Of a DNA stretch of 64,000 bases, positions 7,715 to 15,627 are shown piece by piece. The notes under the pieces were generated by a model that was given only the letters and a program-made list of their open reading frames with translations, was not told the DNA's origin and searched no databases. How positions within the stretch are numbered: the first letter of the stretch is position 1; the number at the start of each line of letters is the position of its first letter. Position numbers and translations under genes: made by a program. This DNA is from Blastococcus sp. MG754426. Its GTDB lineage: Bacteria; Actinomycetota; Actinomycetes; Mycobacteriales; Geodermatophilaceae. Location: the NCBI RefSeq assembly GCF_021699055.1, contig NZ_SSXC01000004.1, forward strand, positions 62,001-126,000. Reading direction: 5' to 3'.

Positions 7715-8157
7715 CCGCCCGCGAGCGCGACGCCGTGGCGGCTGGTCACCGAGCGGATCGCCGTCATCGACTCCTCGATCGGCCGGTCCAGCGCGACGGT
7801 GCCGGCGAAGTCGGCGAAGAACCGCCCGGCGCCGTCGCCGGAGGTGATCACCAGGAGCCGGGCGGATCCGCCGACGACCCCGAAGGTGGCCGGCGTACCG
7901 GCGGGGACGACGACCAGCCCGCCGGGCTCCACGTCGTAGGACGTCCCGTCGACGACGGCGGTGATCCGGCCCTCCAGCAGGAACAGCACGCCGGCCCACG
8001 GCGAGATGTGCGGCGGAGCCATCGGCCCCGCGGGCGCGACCACCTCGAAGACCTCGAAGGTGCCGCCGGCGTCGTGGACGGTGGCCTTCGCGATGTGGTC
8101 GCCGTCGATCATGCGGTGGTGCCGGCCCTCACCGGGCCGGACGTGCACGGTGCTCAT
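7711..8157 (-). CDS. cupin-domain protein
   Basis: A 148-residue single-domain cupin: strands with APPHISPWAGVLFLLEGRIT (first cupin motif, one His in place) and PGGLVVVPAGTPATF (second motif). The second cupin motif lacks the usual His, so metal binding may be weak or absent. Its ATG start is preceded by GAGGAGGAGAC. A 20-bp motif shared with the LuxR-type regulator promoter lies 51 bases upstream of its start (8209-8228). It is translationally coupled to the GNAT gene. The function is unknown; small sensor or isomerase roles are common in the family. Confidence 0.75.
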   Translation of the reverse strand: MSTVHVRPGEGRHHRMIDGDHIAKATVHDAGGTFEVFEVVAPAGPMAPPHISPWAGVLFLLEGRITAVVDGTSYDVEPGGLVVVPAGTPATFGVVGGSARLLVITSGDGAGRFFADFAGTVALDRPIEESMTAIRSVTSRHGVALAGG

Positions 8158-8208
8158 GTCTCCTCCTCAGGGTGGGAGGACAGCCTCGGGCGGCGGAGCA
8201 GCCGGCTC

Positions 8209-8228
8209 GCGAGTAGTGCGCTACCCGA
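8209..8228 (+). promoter_or_regulatory. 20-bp motif, copy A (candidate LAL regulator operator)
   Basis: GCGAGTAGTGCGCTACCCGA matches the reverse complement of 10795-10814 at 19 of 20 positions. It contains the dyad GTAG-TGCG-CTAC. It overlaps the stop codon of the LuxR-type gene and lies upstream of the cupin operon. A shared binding site for the intervening regulator is the simplest reading. Confidence 0.6.
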
Positions 8229-10770
8229 CCCCGAGGACGTCCGCCAGCGCCGAGCGCTCGGAGACGCCGAGCTTGAGGCCGGCGCGGTAGAGGTGACCCT
8301 CGACGGTGCGCACCGACACGGTCAGCCGCGCGGCGATCGCCTTGTTGGACAGCCCCCGGGCGGCCAGCGCGGCGATCTCGCGCTCGCGGGCGGTCAGGGG
8401 CAAGGGGCGGACCGCGACGGCGAGTGCCGGCGTCCGGGCACCGGACCGGCCGGCCGTCCTCTCGGCGAGGGCGGCGGCGTTGAGGGCCGACCCCGGCCGC
8501 CCGTGCCGGCGGTGCAGGTCGGCGGCCTGGGCCGCCGCGTCGCCCGCGGCGACGAGGTCGCCCAGTCGGGCCCAGGCGTCGGCGGTCGCGAGCAGCGCCT
8601 CGCCGTCCTGGTCGGCCCAGGCCCGGGCATGGGCGAGGGCCACCGCCGCCCGAGGGCCGAGCTCGGCGAGCGCTGCCAGGCGGGGCAGCGCCGCAGCGGC
8701 CTCGCCGAGCTGGACCGCGGTCTGCCAGGCCAGCACCTCGTAGGCGGGGGCGCCCGACTCGCGGGCGAGGTCGGCTGCCGCGGCGGCGTGGCGGAGCGAC
8801 TCGGTCGCCGCCCCCGCCGCGGCTGCTCCCCACGCGAGCGCGAGGAGGTCGTCGGGCGCGTGGAGCCGGTAGGCCGGATGCCCTCCGGTGACGATGCCGG
8901 CCAGCAGCGGAGCCGCCGGCGCCACCTCACCGGCCTGCGCCCAGGCCGTCGCCAGCAGCGTGCGGCAGCGGAACCGGAACTCGTGCCCCGAGTCCGCCAG
9001 CCCGCCCCACGCCTCGCGCAGCAGGGCGAGCGCGTCACCGACCCGGCCTCCGGCGAGGGCGGCGTGCCCGGCGACGACCAGCCCCATCAGCCGGGCCGGG
9101 CCCGGGAGGTCGGCCGACGCGGCCTGCAGGCGCCGGGCCTGCCCGTCCGCCCGGTCCGGCCTCCCGGCGAGGCGGTGCCCGAGCACCTGCAGGTCCGCGA
9201 GCCCGAACCCGGGGATGGCGGTGGGCACCCGGTCGGCGGTCAGCCCACCCACCACCGCGGCCTCGTCGAGCAGCCCGACATCCCCGGTGACGGCGGCGGC
9301 CGCGGACACCGCGGAGGCGACCAGGATGCGAGCCAGGTCGTCGGGCAGCTCCTCGTGCAGCAGCTCCCGGCCGCGGGCCAGCACCGGCGCGACCTCGCCG
9401 CCCGCGGCGGCCAGGGCGAGGGACATGCCCACCACGTGGAGCGGCGCCGCCCCGGTGGCCTCGGCCGCGGCCAGGGCCCGGCGGGCGTCGTCGGGCCGGG
9501 CCAGCGTCCAGAGCAGGTTGCCGGTGCGGTGGAGCTGCGCACGCGCGCGCGTCCCGCTGTCCGGTGCGCTCCCGGCGAGCCGGTCGAGGATCGCCTCGGC
9601 CTCGTCGCCGCGGCTGAGCCAGGACAGCGCCGCGGCGTGCACCAGCCGGGCTGCGGGGTCGCCGGTCGCGGCGGCCGCGCGGGCGAGCCGCTCGGCCAGC
9701 GGCAGGTCGTACACCCGGGTCGCCGCCTCGGCCGCCCGGAGGAACAGCCCGGGTGCCGGGGGCAGATCGGAGTCGAGCGTGAGCACCGCTCCGGGGATCG
9801 GGTCGGTCGCGACGTCCAGGGTCCGCGCGACCCGGCCGCGCAGGCGGCGCGCACGCAGGGTGCCCATGACCTCGCGGCGGACCTCCCCGTACAGCGGGTG
9901 CGCCAGCCTGGCGACCAGCCCGTCGGTGCGCACCAGTCCCCGCTCCTCGGCCGCCTCCAGGTCTGCCGGCGAGGTCAGCGCGGACAGCGTCGCGACCGCC
10001 ACCGGCTCGGCCAGCGCGACCAGGTCGACGACGTCCTGCACCCCGGGCGCGAGGCGGCCGATCTGCTGCTCGAGCAGGTCGACCAGCTGCGGCGAGATCG
10101 CCGGCTCGCTGGTCCACCGCCAGATCCCGGACGCCGGTGCGAACCGGCCCCCGGCCACCTCCCCGGCCAGCAGGTGCCGCAGGAACAGCGGGCTGCCCTC
10201 GGTCAGCCTCCACAACCGGCGGGCGGACCGCGATTCGACCGGGCCGCCGAGCACCCGGGCGACCAGGCCGGCGGTGGCTGCGGCGTCGAGGGGTGCCAGC
10301 TCCAGGCGCGGGAGGTGGTCGTCCTTCCACAGGGACGTCACCGTGTCCGGGGCCGGCTCCCCGGTGCGGAGGGTGACCAGGACCGGCGCCAGCCGCCGCA
10401 CCACCACGCGGTGCAGCACGATCGCGGAGTGCTCGTCGAGCAGGTGCGCGTCGTCGACGGCGAGAACCGGGCGCGGCTGCCGGGCGAGCGCGTCCAGCGC
10501 CCGGCCGACGAGCTCCCCGGCGTCGCCGGCCGGGACGTCGAGCAGGCCGGCGAACGCGCCGAGGGGGTACGGCCGGGCGGCCAGGCTGCCGTGGGCCCAG
10601 ACGACGGTCGTCCCCCGGTGCCCGGGAGCGGCCAGCGCCTCGCGGGCCAGCCGGGTCTTCCCCACCCCCGGCGGGCCCGCGACGACGATCCCCACCGCCC
10701 CGGGCCGGAGAGCCGCCGCAACCTCGCACAGCTCCTCGTCCCGGCCGGTGAGCGGCCACGGCCGCTCCAT
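8221..10770 (-). CDS. LuxR-type ATPase transcriptional regulator (LAL/MalT-like)
   Basis: An 849-residue regulator. An N-terminal AAA/NB-ARC-type ATPase carries Walker A GPPGVGKT (about residues 33-40) and a Walker B-like VLAVDDAHLLDEHSA (about 105-120). A long helical-repeat region (about 330-770) follows, then a C-terminal LuxR helix-turn-helix (PLTAREREIAALAARGLSNK, about 785-849). LAL regulators are ATP-dependent activators that respond to inducer. The gene lies between the cupin/GNAT operon and an SDR gene, and both flanks carry the same 20-bp motif, so it probably controls both sides and itself. The inducer is unknown. Confidence 0.9.
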   Translation of the reverse strand: MERPWPLTGRDEELCEVAAALRPGAVGIVVAGPPGVGKTRLAREALAAPGHRGTTVVWAHGSLAARPYPLGAFAGLLDVPAGDAGELVGRALDALARQPRPVLAVDDAHLLDEHSAIVLHRVVVRRLAPVLVTLRTGEPAPDTVTSLWKDDHLPRLELAPLDAAATAGLVARVLGGPVESRSARRLWRLTEGSPLFLRHLLAGEVAGGRFAPASGIWRWTSEPAISPQLVDLLEQQIGRLAPGVQDVVDLVALAEPVAVATLSALTSPADLEAAEERGLVRTDGLVARLAHPLYGEVRREVMGTLRARRLRGRVARTLDVATDPIPGAVLTLDSDLPPAPGLFLRAAEAATRVYDLPLAERLARAAAATGDPAARLVHAAALSWLSRGDEAEAILDRLAGSAPDSGTRARAQLHRTGNLLWTLARPDDARRALAAAEATGAAPLHVVGMSLALAAAGGEVAPVLARGRELLHEELPDDLARILVASAVSAAAAVTGDVGLLDEAAVVGGLTADRVPTAIPGFGLADLQVLGHRLAGRPDRADGQARRLQAASADLPGPARLMGLVVAGHAALAGGRVGDALALLREAWGGLADSGHEFRFRCRTLLATAWAQAGEVAPAAPLLAGIVTGGHPAYRLHAPDDLLALAWGAAAAGAATESLRHAAAAADLARESGAPAYEVLAWQTAVQLGEAAAALPRLAALAELGPRAAVALAHARAWADQDGEALLATADAWARLGDLVAAGDAAAQAADLHRRHGRPGSALNAAALAERTAGRSGARTPALAVAVRPLPLTAREREIAALAARGLSNKAIAARLTVSVRTVEGHLYRAGLKLGVSERSALADVLGVG

Positions 10771-10794
10771 GGGGGTCAGGCTAGCGATCCCCGA

Positions 10795-10814
10795 TCGGGT
10801 ACCGCACTACTCGC
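10795..10814 (-). promoter_or_regulatory. 20-bp motif, copy B (candidate LAL regulator operator)
   Basis: On the minus strand this reads GCGAGTAGTGCGGTACCCGA, differing from copy A in one base. It sits in the 77-base gap between the divergent LuxR-type gene (start 10770) and the SDR gene (start 10848), well placed to act on both promoters. Confidence 0.6.
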
Positions 10815-10847
10815 AGCCCCGGCGCCGGTCCGCGCGAGGGTCGGCGC

Positions 10848-11720
10848 ATGAGCACCGGATCCGTCCTCGTCACCGGCGCCGGCCGCGGCATCGGCCGGGC
10901 CGTCACCGTCCGCCTGGCGCACTCGGGCTGGCGGGTCTTCGGCGGCGTCCGCGGCGACGTCGCCGCCAAGAGCCTGGCCGCGGAATCCGACCTGATCACG
11001 CCGGTCGAGCTCGACGTCACCGTCCCGGAGCACCTGGTGGCGCTCGACCGCGTGCTGCCCGAGCGGCTCGACGCGCTGGTCAGCAACGCCGGTGTCGCGG
11101 TCGCGGGGCCGCTCGAGACGCTGTCCCGGGCCGACATGCACCACCAGTTCGACGTGAACCTGGTCGGGCCGCTCGCGCTGACCCGGGCCGTGCTTCCCCG
11201 GCTGCGCCGGGCCCGGGGCCGGGTGGTGTTCATCTCCTCGATCAACGGCCGGGTGTCCTTCCCGTTCACCGGGATCTACAACGCCTCGAAGTACGCGACC
11301 GAGGCCGCCGCCGACTGCCTGCGGGTCGAGCTGCGCCCCTTCGGCGTCCAGGTCGGCCTCGTGGAGCCCGGCGTCATCGACACCGACCCCTGGCACGGCA
11401 TGGACCAGCTCATCGACGAGCTCGAGGCGAGGCTCGCGCCCCGGGATCGGGAGCTGTACGCACCCCACTTCGCCGGCGAGCGCCGGTTGACGGCGAAGCT
11501 CCGCACGAACGCCAAGCCGCCCGAGCTGGTCGCCGCCGCCGTCGAGCGCCAGCTGACCCGCCGGCGGATGCGGCCGCGCACCCTGGTGGGCGCCGACGCC
11601 CGGGCGATCCTCGTCATGAAGGTGCTGCTCCCGGCCCGCGGCCTCGACGCCCTCTGGGCCGAGGGCATCGGTGTCCGGCGTCCACGACGGACGCCGGTCG
11701 CGTCCCCGGCCGTCCCCTGA
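10848..11720 (+). CDS. short-chain dehydrogenase/reductase
   Basis: A 290-residue classical SDR. The cofactor motif TGAGRGIGRA is at residues about 9-18, NAG at about 81-83, the catalytic Ser in FISSINGRVSF (about 128-130) and Y-x3-K as YNASKY (about 143-147). The C-terminal part is longer than in a minimal SDR and resembles the sepiapterin/17-beta-hydroxysteroid-like actinobacterial group. It is divergent from the LuxR-type regulator, with a shared motif in the gap, so it is probably a regulon member. The substrate is unknown. Confidence 0.87.
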   Translation: MSTGSVLVTGAGRGIGRAVTVRLAHSGWRVFGGVRGDVAAKSLAAESDLITPVELDVTVPEHLVALDRVLPERLDALVSNAGVAVAGPLETLSRADMHHQFDVNLVGPLALTRAVLPRLRRARGRVVFISSINGRVSFPFTGIYNASKYATEAAADCLRVELRPFGVQVGLVEPGVIDTDPWHGMDQLIDELEARLAPRDRELYAPHFAGERRLTAKLRTNAKPPELVAAAVERQLTRRRMRPRTLVGADARAILVMKVLLPARGLDALWAEGIGVRRPRRTPVASPAVP

Positions 11721-11885
11721 CCCGCGGACCGCCCGTCCTCCGCGCGGGATCGGTGCAGCGAGCAGCCGGGCGACGGTCTCGCCCGGGTCCGCAGCAAGCC
11801 CGCGGCAAGTGCGCCGCAAGCGGGCCGGTCGAGGCTTGCGCACGAGGCCGGGAGGGACCCGGCCCGCAGCACGAGAGGCACCGCC

Positions 11886-12896
11886 GTGGCCCAGCCCCCC
11901 GTCCCCGTCCTCGCCGGCCCGCTCCCGGCCGGTACGCCCGTCCTCGTCATCGGCGCGACCGGCCAGGTCGGCCGCCAGGTCGTCGCCGCCCTGCTGGCGC
12001 GCGGCGCCACCGTCCGTGCCCTGCTCCGCGATCCCGAGGGCGCCGACGTGCCCGCAGGCGTCGCGCGCGTCCGCGGCGACCTCCGCGACCCGGCGTCGCT
12101 CCGAGCGGCGCTGCGCGGCGCCGGGGCGGCGTTCTACGTCTCCCCGCACGAGGCCGACGAGCGCGCCCTCGCCGCCGCCGTCGTCGCCGCGTGCGAGGCC
12201 GAGCGGGTCCGGCTGGTCTTCGTCGGCGTCCACGTCCACGCCCGCAGCCGCTGGCGGGCGGCCCTGCTGCGCGTCGTCTTCGGCCGGATCCTGCCGCACT
12301 ACCGCGGCAAGATCGCCCTGGCCCGCGACGTCGCCCGCTCCCCGCTGCGCCCGGTCATGCTCGTCCCGGCCAACTTCATGCAGAACGACGAGGTGTTCGC
12401 CGAGGAGATCCGCGCCGGCCGGTTCGTGACGCCGCTCAGCGACAGGGGCGTCAACCGGGTGGACCTGCGTGACGTCGGCGAGGCCGCCGCCCGGGCGCTG
12501 CTCGACGGCGACGTGGCCCCCGGTTCCTACGACGTCGCCGGGCCGCGCGCCGTGGGCGGGAGGGAGTCGGCGGCGGTGTGGGCCGAGGCCCTCGGGCGTC
12601 CGGTGGCCTACCTCGGGGACGACGACGAGCTCATGGCGCGGACCTTCGCCCGCTACCTGGACGGGCAGCGTCTCGCGGACTGGACGGCGTCCTTCCGCGT
12701 GCTGCGCCGCATCTCGATGCCGACCTCGCGCCGGGAGCTCCGCACCACGAGGAAGCTGCTCGGCCGGGAGCCGCGGTCCTTCGAGACCTACGTCCACGAC
12801 ACCGTCGCGGCGTGGCGGGCCGCCGGTCTGCTGGACGGCTCACCGGCCACCGCTCCCGGCGCCGGCGCGTCCCCGCCGGTCGGCCTCACCCGGTAG
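11886..12896 (+). CDS. NmrA-like NAD(P)-binding protein
   Basis: A 336-residue atypical SDR of the NmrA/HSCARG type. It begins with the nucleotide-binding VLVIGATGQVGRQVVAALLA, and the strand-turn VRALLRDPEGADVP follows as in the family. The C-terminal half matches the NmrA substrate domain (MLVPANFMQNDEVFAEEIRA, GPRAVGGRESAAVWAEALG). Such proteins sense NADP(H) or reduce quinones. The GTG start follows GAGAGGC. The 165-base gap before it contains several GCAAG repeats but no gene. The 3' end overlaps the convergent DUF2200 gene by 11 bases. Confidence 0.8.
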   Translation: MAQPPVPVLAGPLPAGTPVLVIGATGQVGRQVVAALLARGATVRALLRDPEGADVPAGVARVRGDLRDPASLRAALRGAGAAFYVSPHEADERALAAAVVAACEAERVRLVFVGVHVHARSRWRAALLRVVFGRILPHYRGKIALARDVARSPLRPVMLVPANFMQNDEVFAEEIRAGRFVTPLSDRGVNRVDLRDVGEAAARALLDGDVAPGSYDVAGPRAVGGRESAAVWAEALGRPVAYLGDDDELMARTFARYLDGQRLADWTASFRVLRRISMPTSRRELRTTRKLLGREPRSFETYVHDTVAAWRAAGLLDGSPATAPGAGASPPVGLTR

Positions 12897-13278
12897 CGCG
12901 GGCCTGCACCGCGGTGCTGCTGTCGTGACCACCCCGGAGCACCTTGCTCATCGGCCGCCCCTTGGCGATCTCGTCGACGAGCTTGTCGAGCATGCGGATC
13001 TTGCGCATGAGGGGATCCTCGACCTCTTCCACGCGGACCCCGCAGATGCTGCCGGTGATGAGCGCGGCGTGGGCCGTCATCGCCGGTGCGCGGTCGAAGA
13101 AGGCCGCGAAGTCCACCTCGCCCTCCAGCGCTGCGGCGAGGCCTGCGGCGTCGTAACCGGTGAGCCAGCAGATCGCCTCGTCGACCTCCTCCCGGGTACG
13201 GCCCTTGCGCTCGACCTTGGCCACGTAGTGCGGGTAGACGCTGGCGAACGGCGTGGAGAAGATGCGGTGTGCGGGCAC
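12886..13278 (-). CDS. DUF2200-family protein
   Basis: A 130-residue protein whose core, RIFSTPFASVYPHYVAKVER, KGRTREEVDEAICWLTGYD and ITGSICGVRVEEVEDPLMRK, is the DUF2200 signature. The GTG start at 13276-13278 gives the family's usual N-terminus (PAHRIFST). A short tail of about 20 residues (SSTAVQARATG) is extra. No biochemical role is known for the family. It stands alone, convergent with the NmrA-like gene. Confidence 0.8.
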   Translation of the reverse strand: MPAHRIFSTPFASVYPHYVAKVERKGRTREEVDEAICWLTGYDAAGLAAALEGEVDFAAFFDRAPAMTAHAALITGSICGVRVEEVEDPLMRKIRMLDKLVDEIAKGRPMSKVLRGGHDSSTAVQARATG

Positions 13279-13543
13279 GGCGGGGCTCCCGGGGTGCAGC
13301 TGCAGCGGCCTGGTCCCCGGGACGCTACGCCCCTCGACCGACCTGACCAGCAGCACGACCTGCCCTGGTTCCCCGCGCCTCGCGTCGGCGGCGGCCACGG
13401 TCCCTCCCGGGGCAGGGTCGGAGGTCCGTCCGGGCCAGGGTCCATCGGCGGTTACCCGCCCCGGCGGCCTCGGCCACGCTGACCCTGCGGGAGGCTCGCC
13501 CGGGCCGAGGCGCGAGCCCGCGTCGAGCACCGGGGAGGCCGCC

Positions 13544-13756
13544 GTGCGGGTACGGGTGGGTGACCGGCTGGTGGTGCACAGCCGGCGGGTGGACGACGGC
13601 GTCCGCGAGGGGGAGGTCGTCGAGATCCCCCACGCCGACGGCAGCCCGCCCTACGTGGTCCGGTGGCTCGACGACCAGCGCACCAGCCTCGTCTTCCCCG
13701 GCCCGGACGTGAGTCTCCGCCCCGACGAGCACGCGACCGAGCGGGCGGGGGGCTGA
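13544..13756 (+). CDS. DUF1918-family small protein
   Basis: A 70-residue protein with the DUF1918 pattern: RVRVGDRLVVHSRRV, REGEVVEIP and PPYVVRWLDDQRTSLVFPGP, an SH3-like small beta fold common in actinobacteria. A GGGGAGG ribosome site lies directly before the GTG start at 13544. The function is unknown. It is a single-gene unit. Confidence 0.8.
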   Translation: MRVRVGDRLVVHSRRVDDGVREGEVVEIPHADGSPPYVVRWLDDQRTSLVFPGPDVSLRPDEHATERAGG

Positions 13757-13826
13757 CGCGCCCCGCACCGCCGGTCAGCGGCGAGCGCGGTCGCGGAGCG
13801 GGCCGGAGCGGCCGGGCGGGGCGGCG

Positions 13827-14015
13827 CTAGTCGGAGACCTCCTGGGCCTCCGGGTCCCCGGCGGAGACGAGGACCCGCTCGGCCATCGCGGCTTCCAGGC
13901 TCTCGGTCAGCAGGTAGGACACGCCGGCGACGAACGGCGCCAGCGCCCACACGGCGAGGTGCGAGAAGAAGGCACTCAGCAGCGTCGCGGCGCCCAGCCC
14001 GACCAGGACCGACAC
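13827..14015 (-). CDS. small two-helix membrane protein downstream of the FNT channel
   Basis: About 62 residues with two hydrophobic helices (VLVGLGAATLLSAFFSHLAV and WALAPFVAGVSYLLTESL) and an acidic tail ending AGDPEAQEVSD. The GTG at 14013-14015 is preceded by GGAGG at good spacing; an upstream GTG at 14033 would add six residues. It starts 22 bases after the FNT channel gene ends, on the same strand, so the two are probably co-transcribed. I do not recognise a family. Confidence 0.55.
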   Translation of the reverse strand: MSVLVGLGAATLLSAFFSHLAVWALAPFVAGVSYLLTESLEAAMAERVLVSAGDPEAQEVSD

Positions 14016-14037
14016 GCTGCCTCCGCGCCTCACGAGG

Positions 14038-14814
14038 TCACCCGCTCTTCGCCCGGGCGGTGTGCGTGACGGTGATGAGCAGCACCCCGCCCAGCAGGTT
14101 CCCCACCGTGGCCAGGCCCAGGTTCGTGGCCACGGCTCCGTAGCCGACGGCGCCGTCGAGCCACACACCCAGCAGCAGGTGCAGGGCGGAGACGACGACG
14201 TGGTCGAACGGGCCGAGAGCCAGGAAGAAGCCGACCATGTAGGCCAGCAGGATGCGCCCGGTCACCGTGTCGACGGCGTTGAGCATGTACGAGAGCAGGG
14301 TGATGAGCGCCCCGGCCAGCACCGCGCGGACGAGGGTGGCCGCCCAGCCCTTGCTCGCGATCTCCTCGGCGACGCGCGAGAGGGTGTGCGTGGCCTCCGA
14401 GGGGAGCGCGCCGTCCACGGTTAGCAACGCGACCAGCAACCCACCGCCGACGAGGTTCAGCACGAGGGTGACGCCCCACAGGCGCAGCAGCCGGGTCCAC
14501 GGATGGCGTTCGCGGTGCTCCACCGCGGCCGCGACCGGGTCGAAGAAGTTCTCGGTGAAGAGCTCCGACCGGCCCACGACCAGGAACACCAGCCCGATCG
14601 CGAAGGCCAGGGCGCCCGCCACCCTGCCCACACCGGATGCGGCGCTCTGTGCGACGAGCCCCTCCACCACGCCCAGGGCGATGATCCCGAAGATGATCGT
14701 GACCCCGGCGATGAAGGCGGTGGACACCTGGTCCAGCAACGAGAGCGAGAGCCGGCGGTCACCCTCGTCGGTCGAGCGCTCGTAGATGCTGTCGGGGTTC
14801 GGGGCCACGCCCAC
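14038..14814 (-). CDS. formate/nitrite transporter (FNT) family channel
   Basis: A 258-residue membrane protein with six predicted helices in the FNT arrangement. Characteristic pieces are LLDQVSTAFIAGVTIIFGI, VVGRSELFTENFFDPVAAAV (the FNT loop between helices), LLSYMLNAVDTVTGRILLAY and YGAVATNLGLATVGNLLGGV (the C-terminal repeat with N-x-GN). It is closest in pattern to the YfdC-like branch, whose transported anion is not established. The GTG start follows GAGAGGAG. A small membrane protein is encoded immediately downstream. Confidence 0.85.
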   Translation of the reverse strand: MGVAPNPDSIYERSTDEGDRRLSLSLLDQVSTAFIAGVTIIFGIIALGVVEGLVAQSAASGVGRVAGALAFAIGLVFLVVGRSELFTENFFDPVAAAVEHRERHPWTRLLRLWGVTLVLNLVGGGLLVALLTVDGALPSEATHTLSRVAEEIASKGWAATLVRAVLAGALITLLSYMLNAVDTVTGRILLAYMVGFFLALGPFDHVVVSALHLLLGVWLDGAVGYGAVATNLGLATVGNLLGGVLLITVTHTARAKSG

Positions 14815-15035
14815 GGGTGCACGCTCCTCTCACGGAGGACGCCCTCCCGCGATGCACGGACGCCCGTCCTCGCGCCGGGTGCCGTCGTCGACCCGGCCTC
14901 CTGCTCCCTCGGGTTCTGGGAGCGCGCAGAACCTGCCCGACGGGTCCGGCGGTCAACCCACGATCCCGGTCGCCGGTATCCGGCTCGACCGCTGTCTCCG
15001 GGCGGCCCGGCGCCTCCCGCGGCGCGGACGCGGCG

Positions 15036-15623
15036 TCACGGTCGCAGGGGCCGCCTGCGCTGTCCCCTCGCTCCCGACCGCCGGAGCAGCGCCCGGAGCC
15101 CCAGCGCCGCCGCCGGCCACACGGCGGCCGCGACCACCGCCGGTGCCAGGGCGGGCTCGCAGACCGTCGGTGCCAGCAGCCGCGTGCCCAGCCGCTGCGC
15201 CAGCGCCGCGCCACCCTCCTCCATCAGCGCCCGGTGGTTCCAGACGAACACCGGGCGGGCCACCGGTGAGAGCAGCCGCATCCAGAGCAGCTGCGGCCGC
15301 ACCTCCCAGTCGAAGGCCACCAGCGCCCCGCCCTCGACCGCGCTGACCTCCCACCGGCCCTCGCCCTCGACCCGGCCGGTCACCGTCGTCCGCACGCCAC
15401 GCAGCGGGTCGTCCCGCAGCACGCGGGCCTCGAACTCCATCCGGTAGGGCAGCCGCGTCCGGAAGACGAACCGCCACACCTCGCCGTCGCCGGTCGGCAC
15501 CGGGGTGACGCTCTGCACCGACGGCCACCACTCCGGCCACCGTTCGACGGCGCGCACCACCTCGCGCGCCGCCTCCGGGGCCGCCGCGACCCGCCACTCG
15601 TCGCGGAACACGTAGGCGGCCAC
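15036..15623 (-). CDS. SRPBCC (polyketide cyclase/dehydrase-like) protein
   Basis: A 195-residue protein. Residues about 1-145 follow the SRPBCC fold (FRDEWRVAAAPEAAREVVRA, WPEWWPSVQSVTPV, YRMEFEARVLRDDPLRGVR). The C-terminal region has one hydrophobic helix (ALAPAVVAAAVWPAAALGLR) and ends in a basic tail, so it may be membrane-attached. The GTG start lies 4 bases after the stop of the flavoprotein gene, so translation is probably coupled and the two products may act together. The ligand is unknown. Confidence 0.7.
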   Translation of the reverse strand: MAAYVFRDEWRVAAAPEAAREVVRAVERWPEWWPSVQSVTPVPTGDGEVWRFVFRTRLPYRMEFEARVLRDDPLRGVRTTVTGRVEGEGRWEVSAVEGGALVAFDWEVRPQLLWMRLLSPVARPVFVWNHRALMEEGGAALAQRLGTRLLAPTVCEPALAPAVVAAAVWPAAALGLRALLRRSGARGQRRRPLRP

Positions 15624-15627
15624 GGGA

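Noticed and set aside
8209-10814. Insertion sequence with terminal inverted repeats
   Set aside because: The two 20-bp copies are inverted, but the gene between them is a LAL regulator, not a transposase, and I saw no flanking target-site duplication.
7705-10851. Plus-strand open frame of 1048 codons opposite the LAL regulator
   Set aside because: The minus-strand frame has Walker and helix-turn-helix motifs; the long antisense frame is an artefact of GC-rich codon use.
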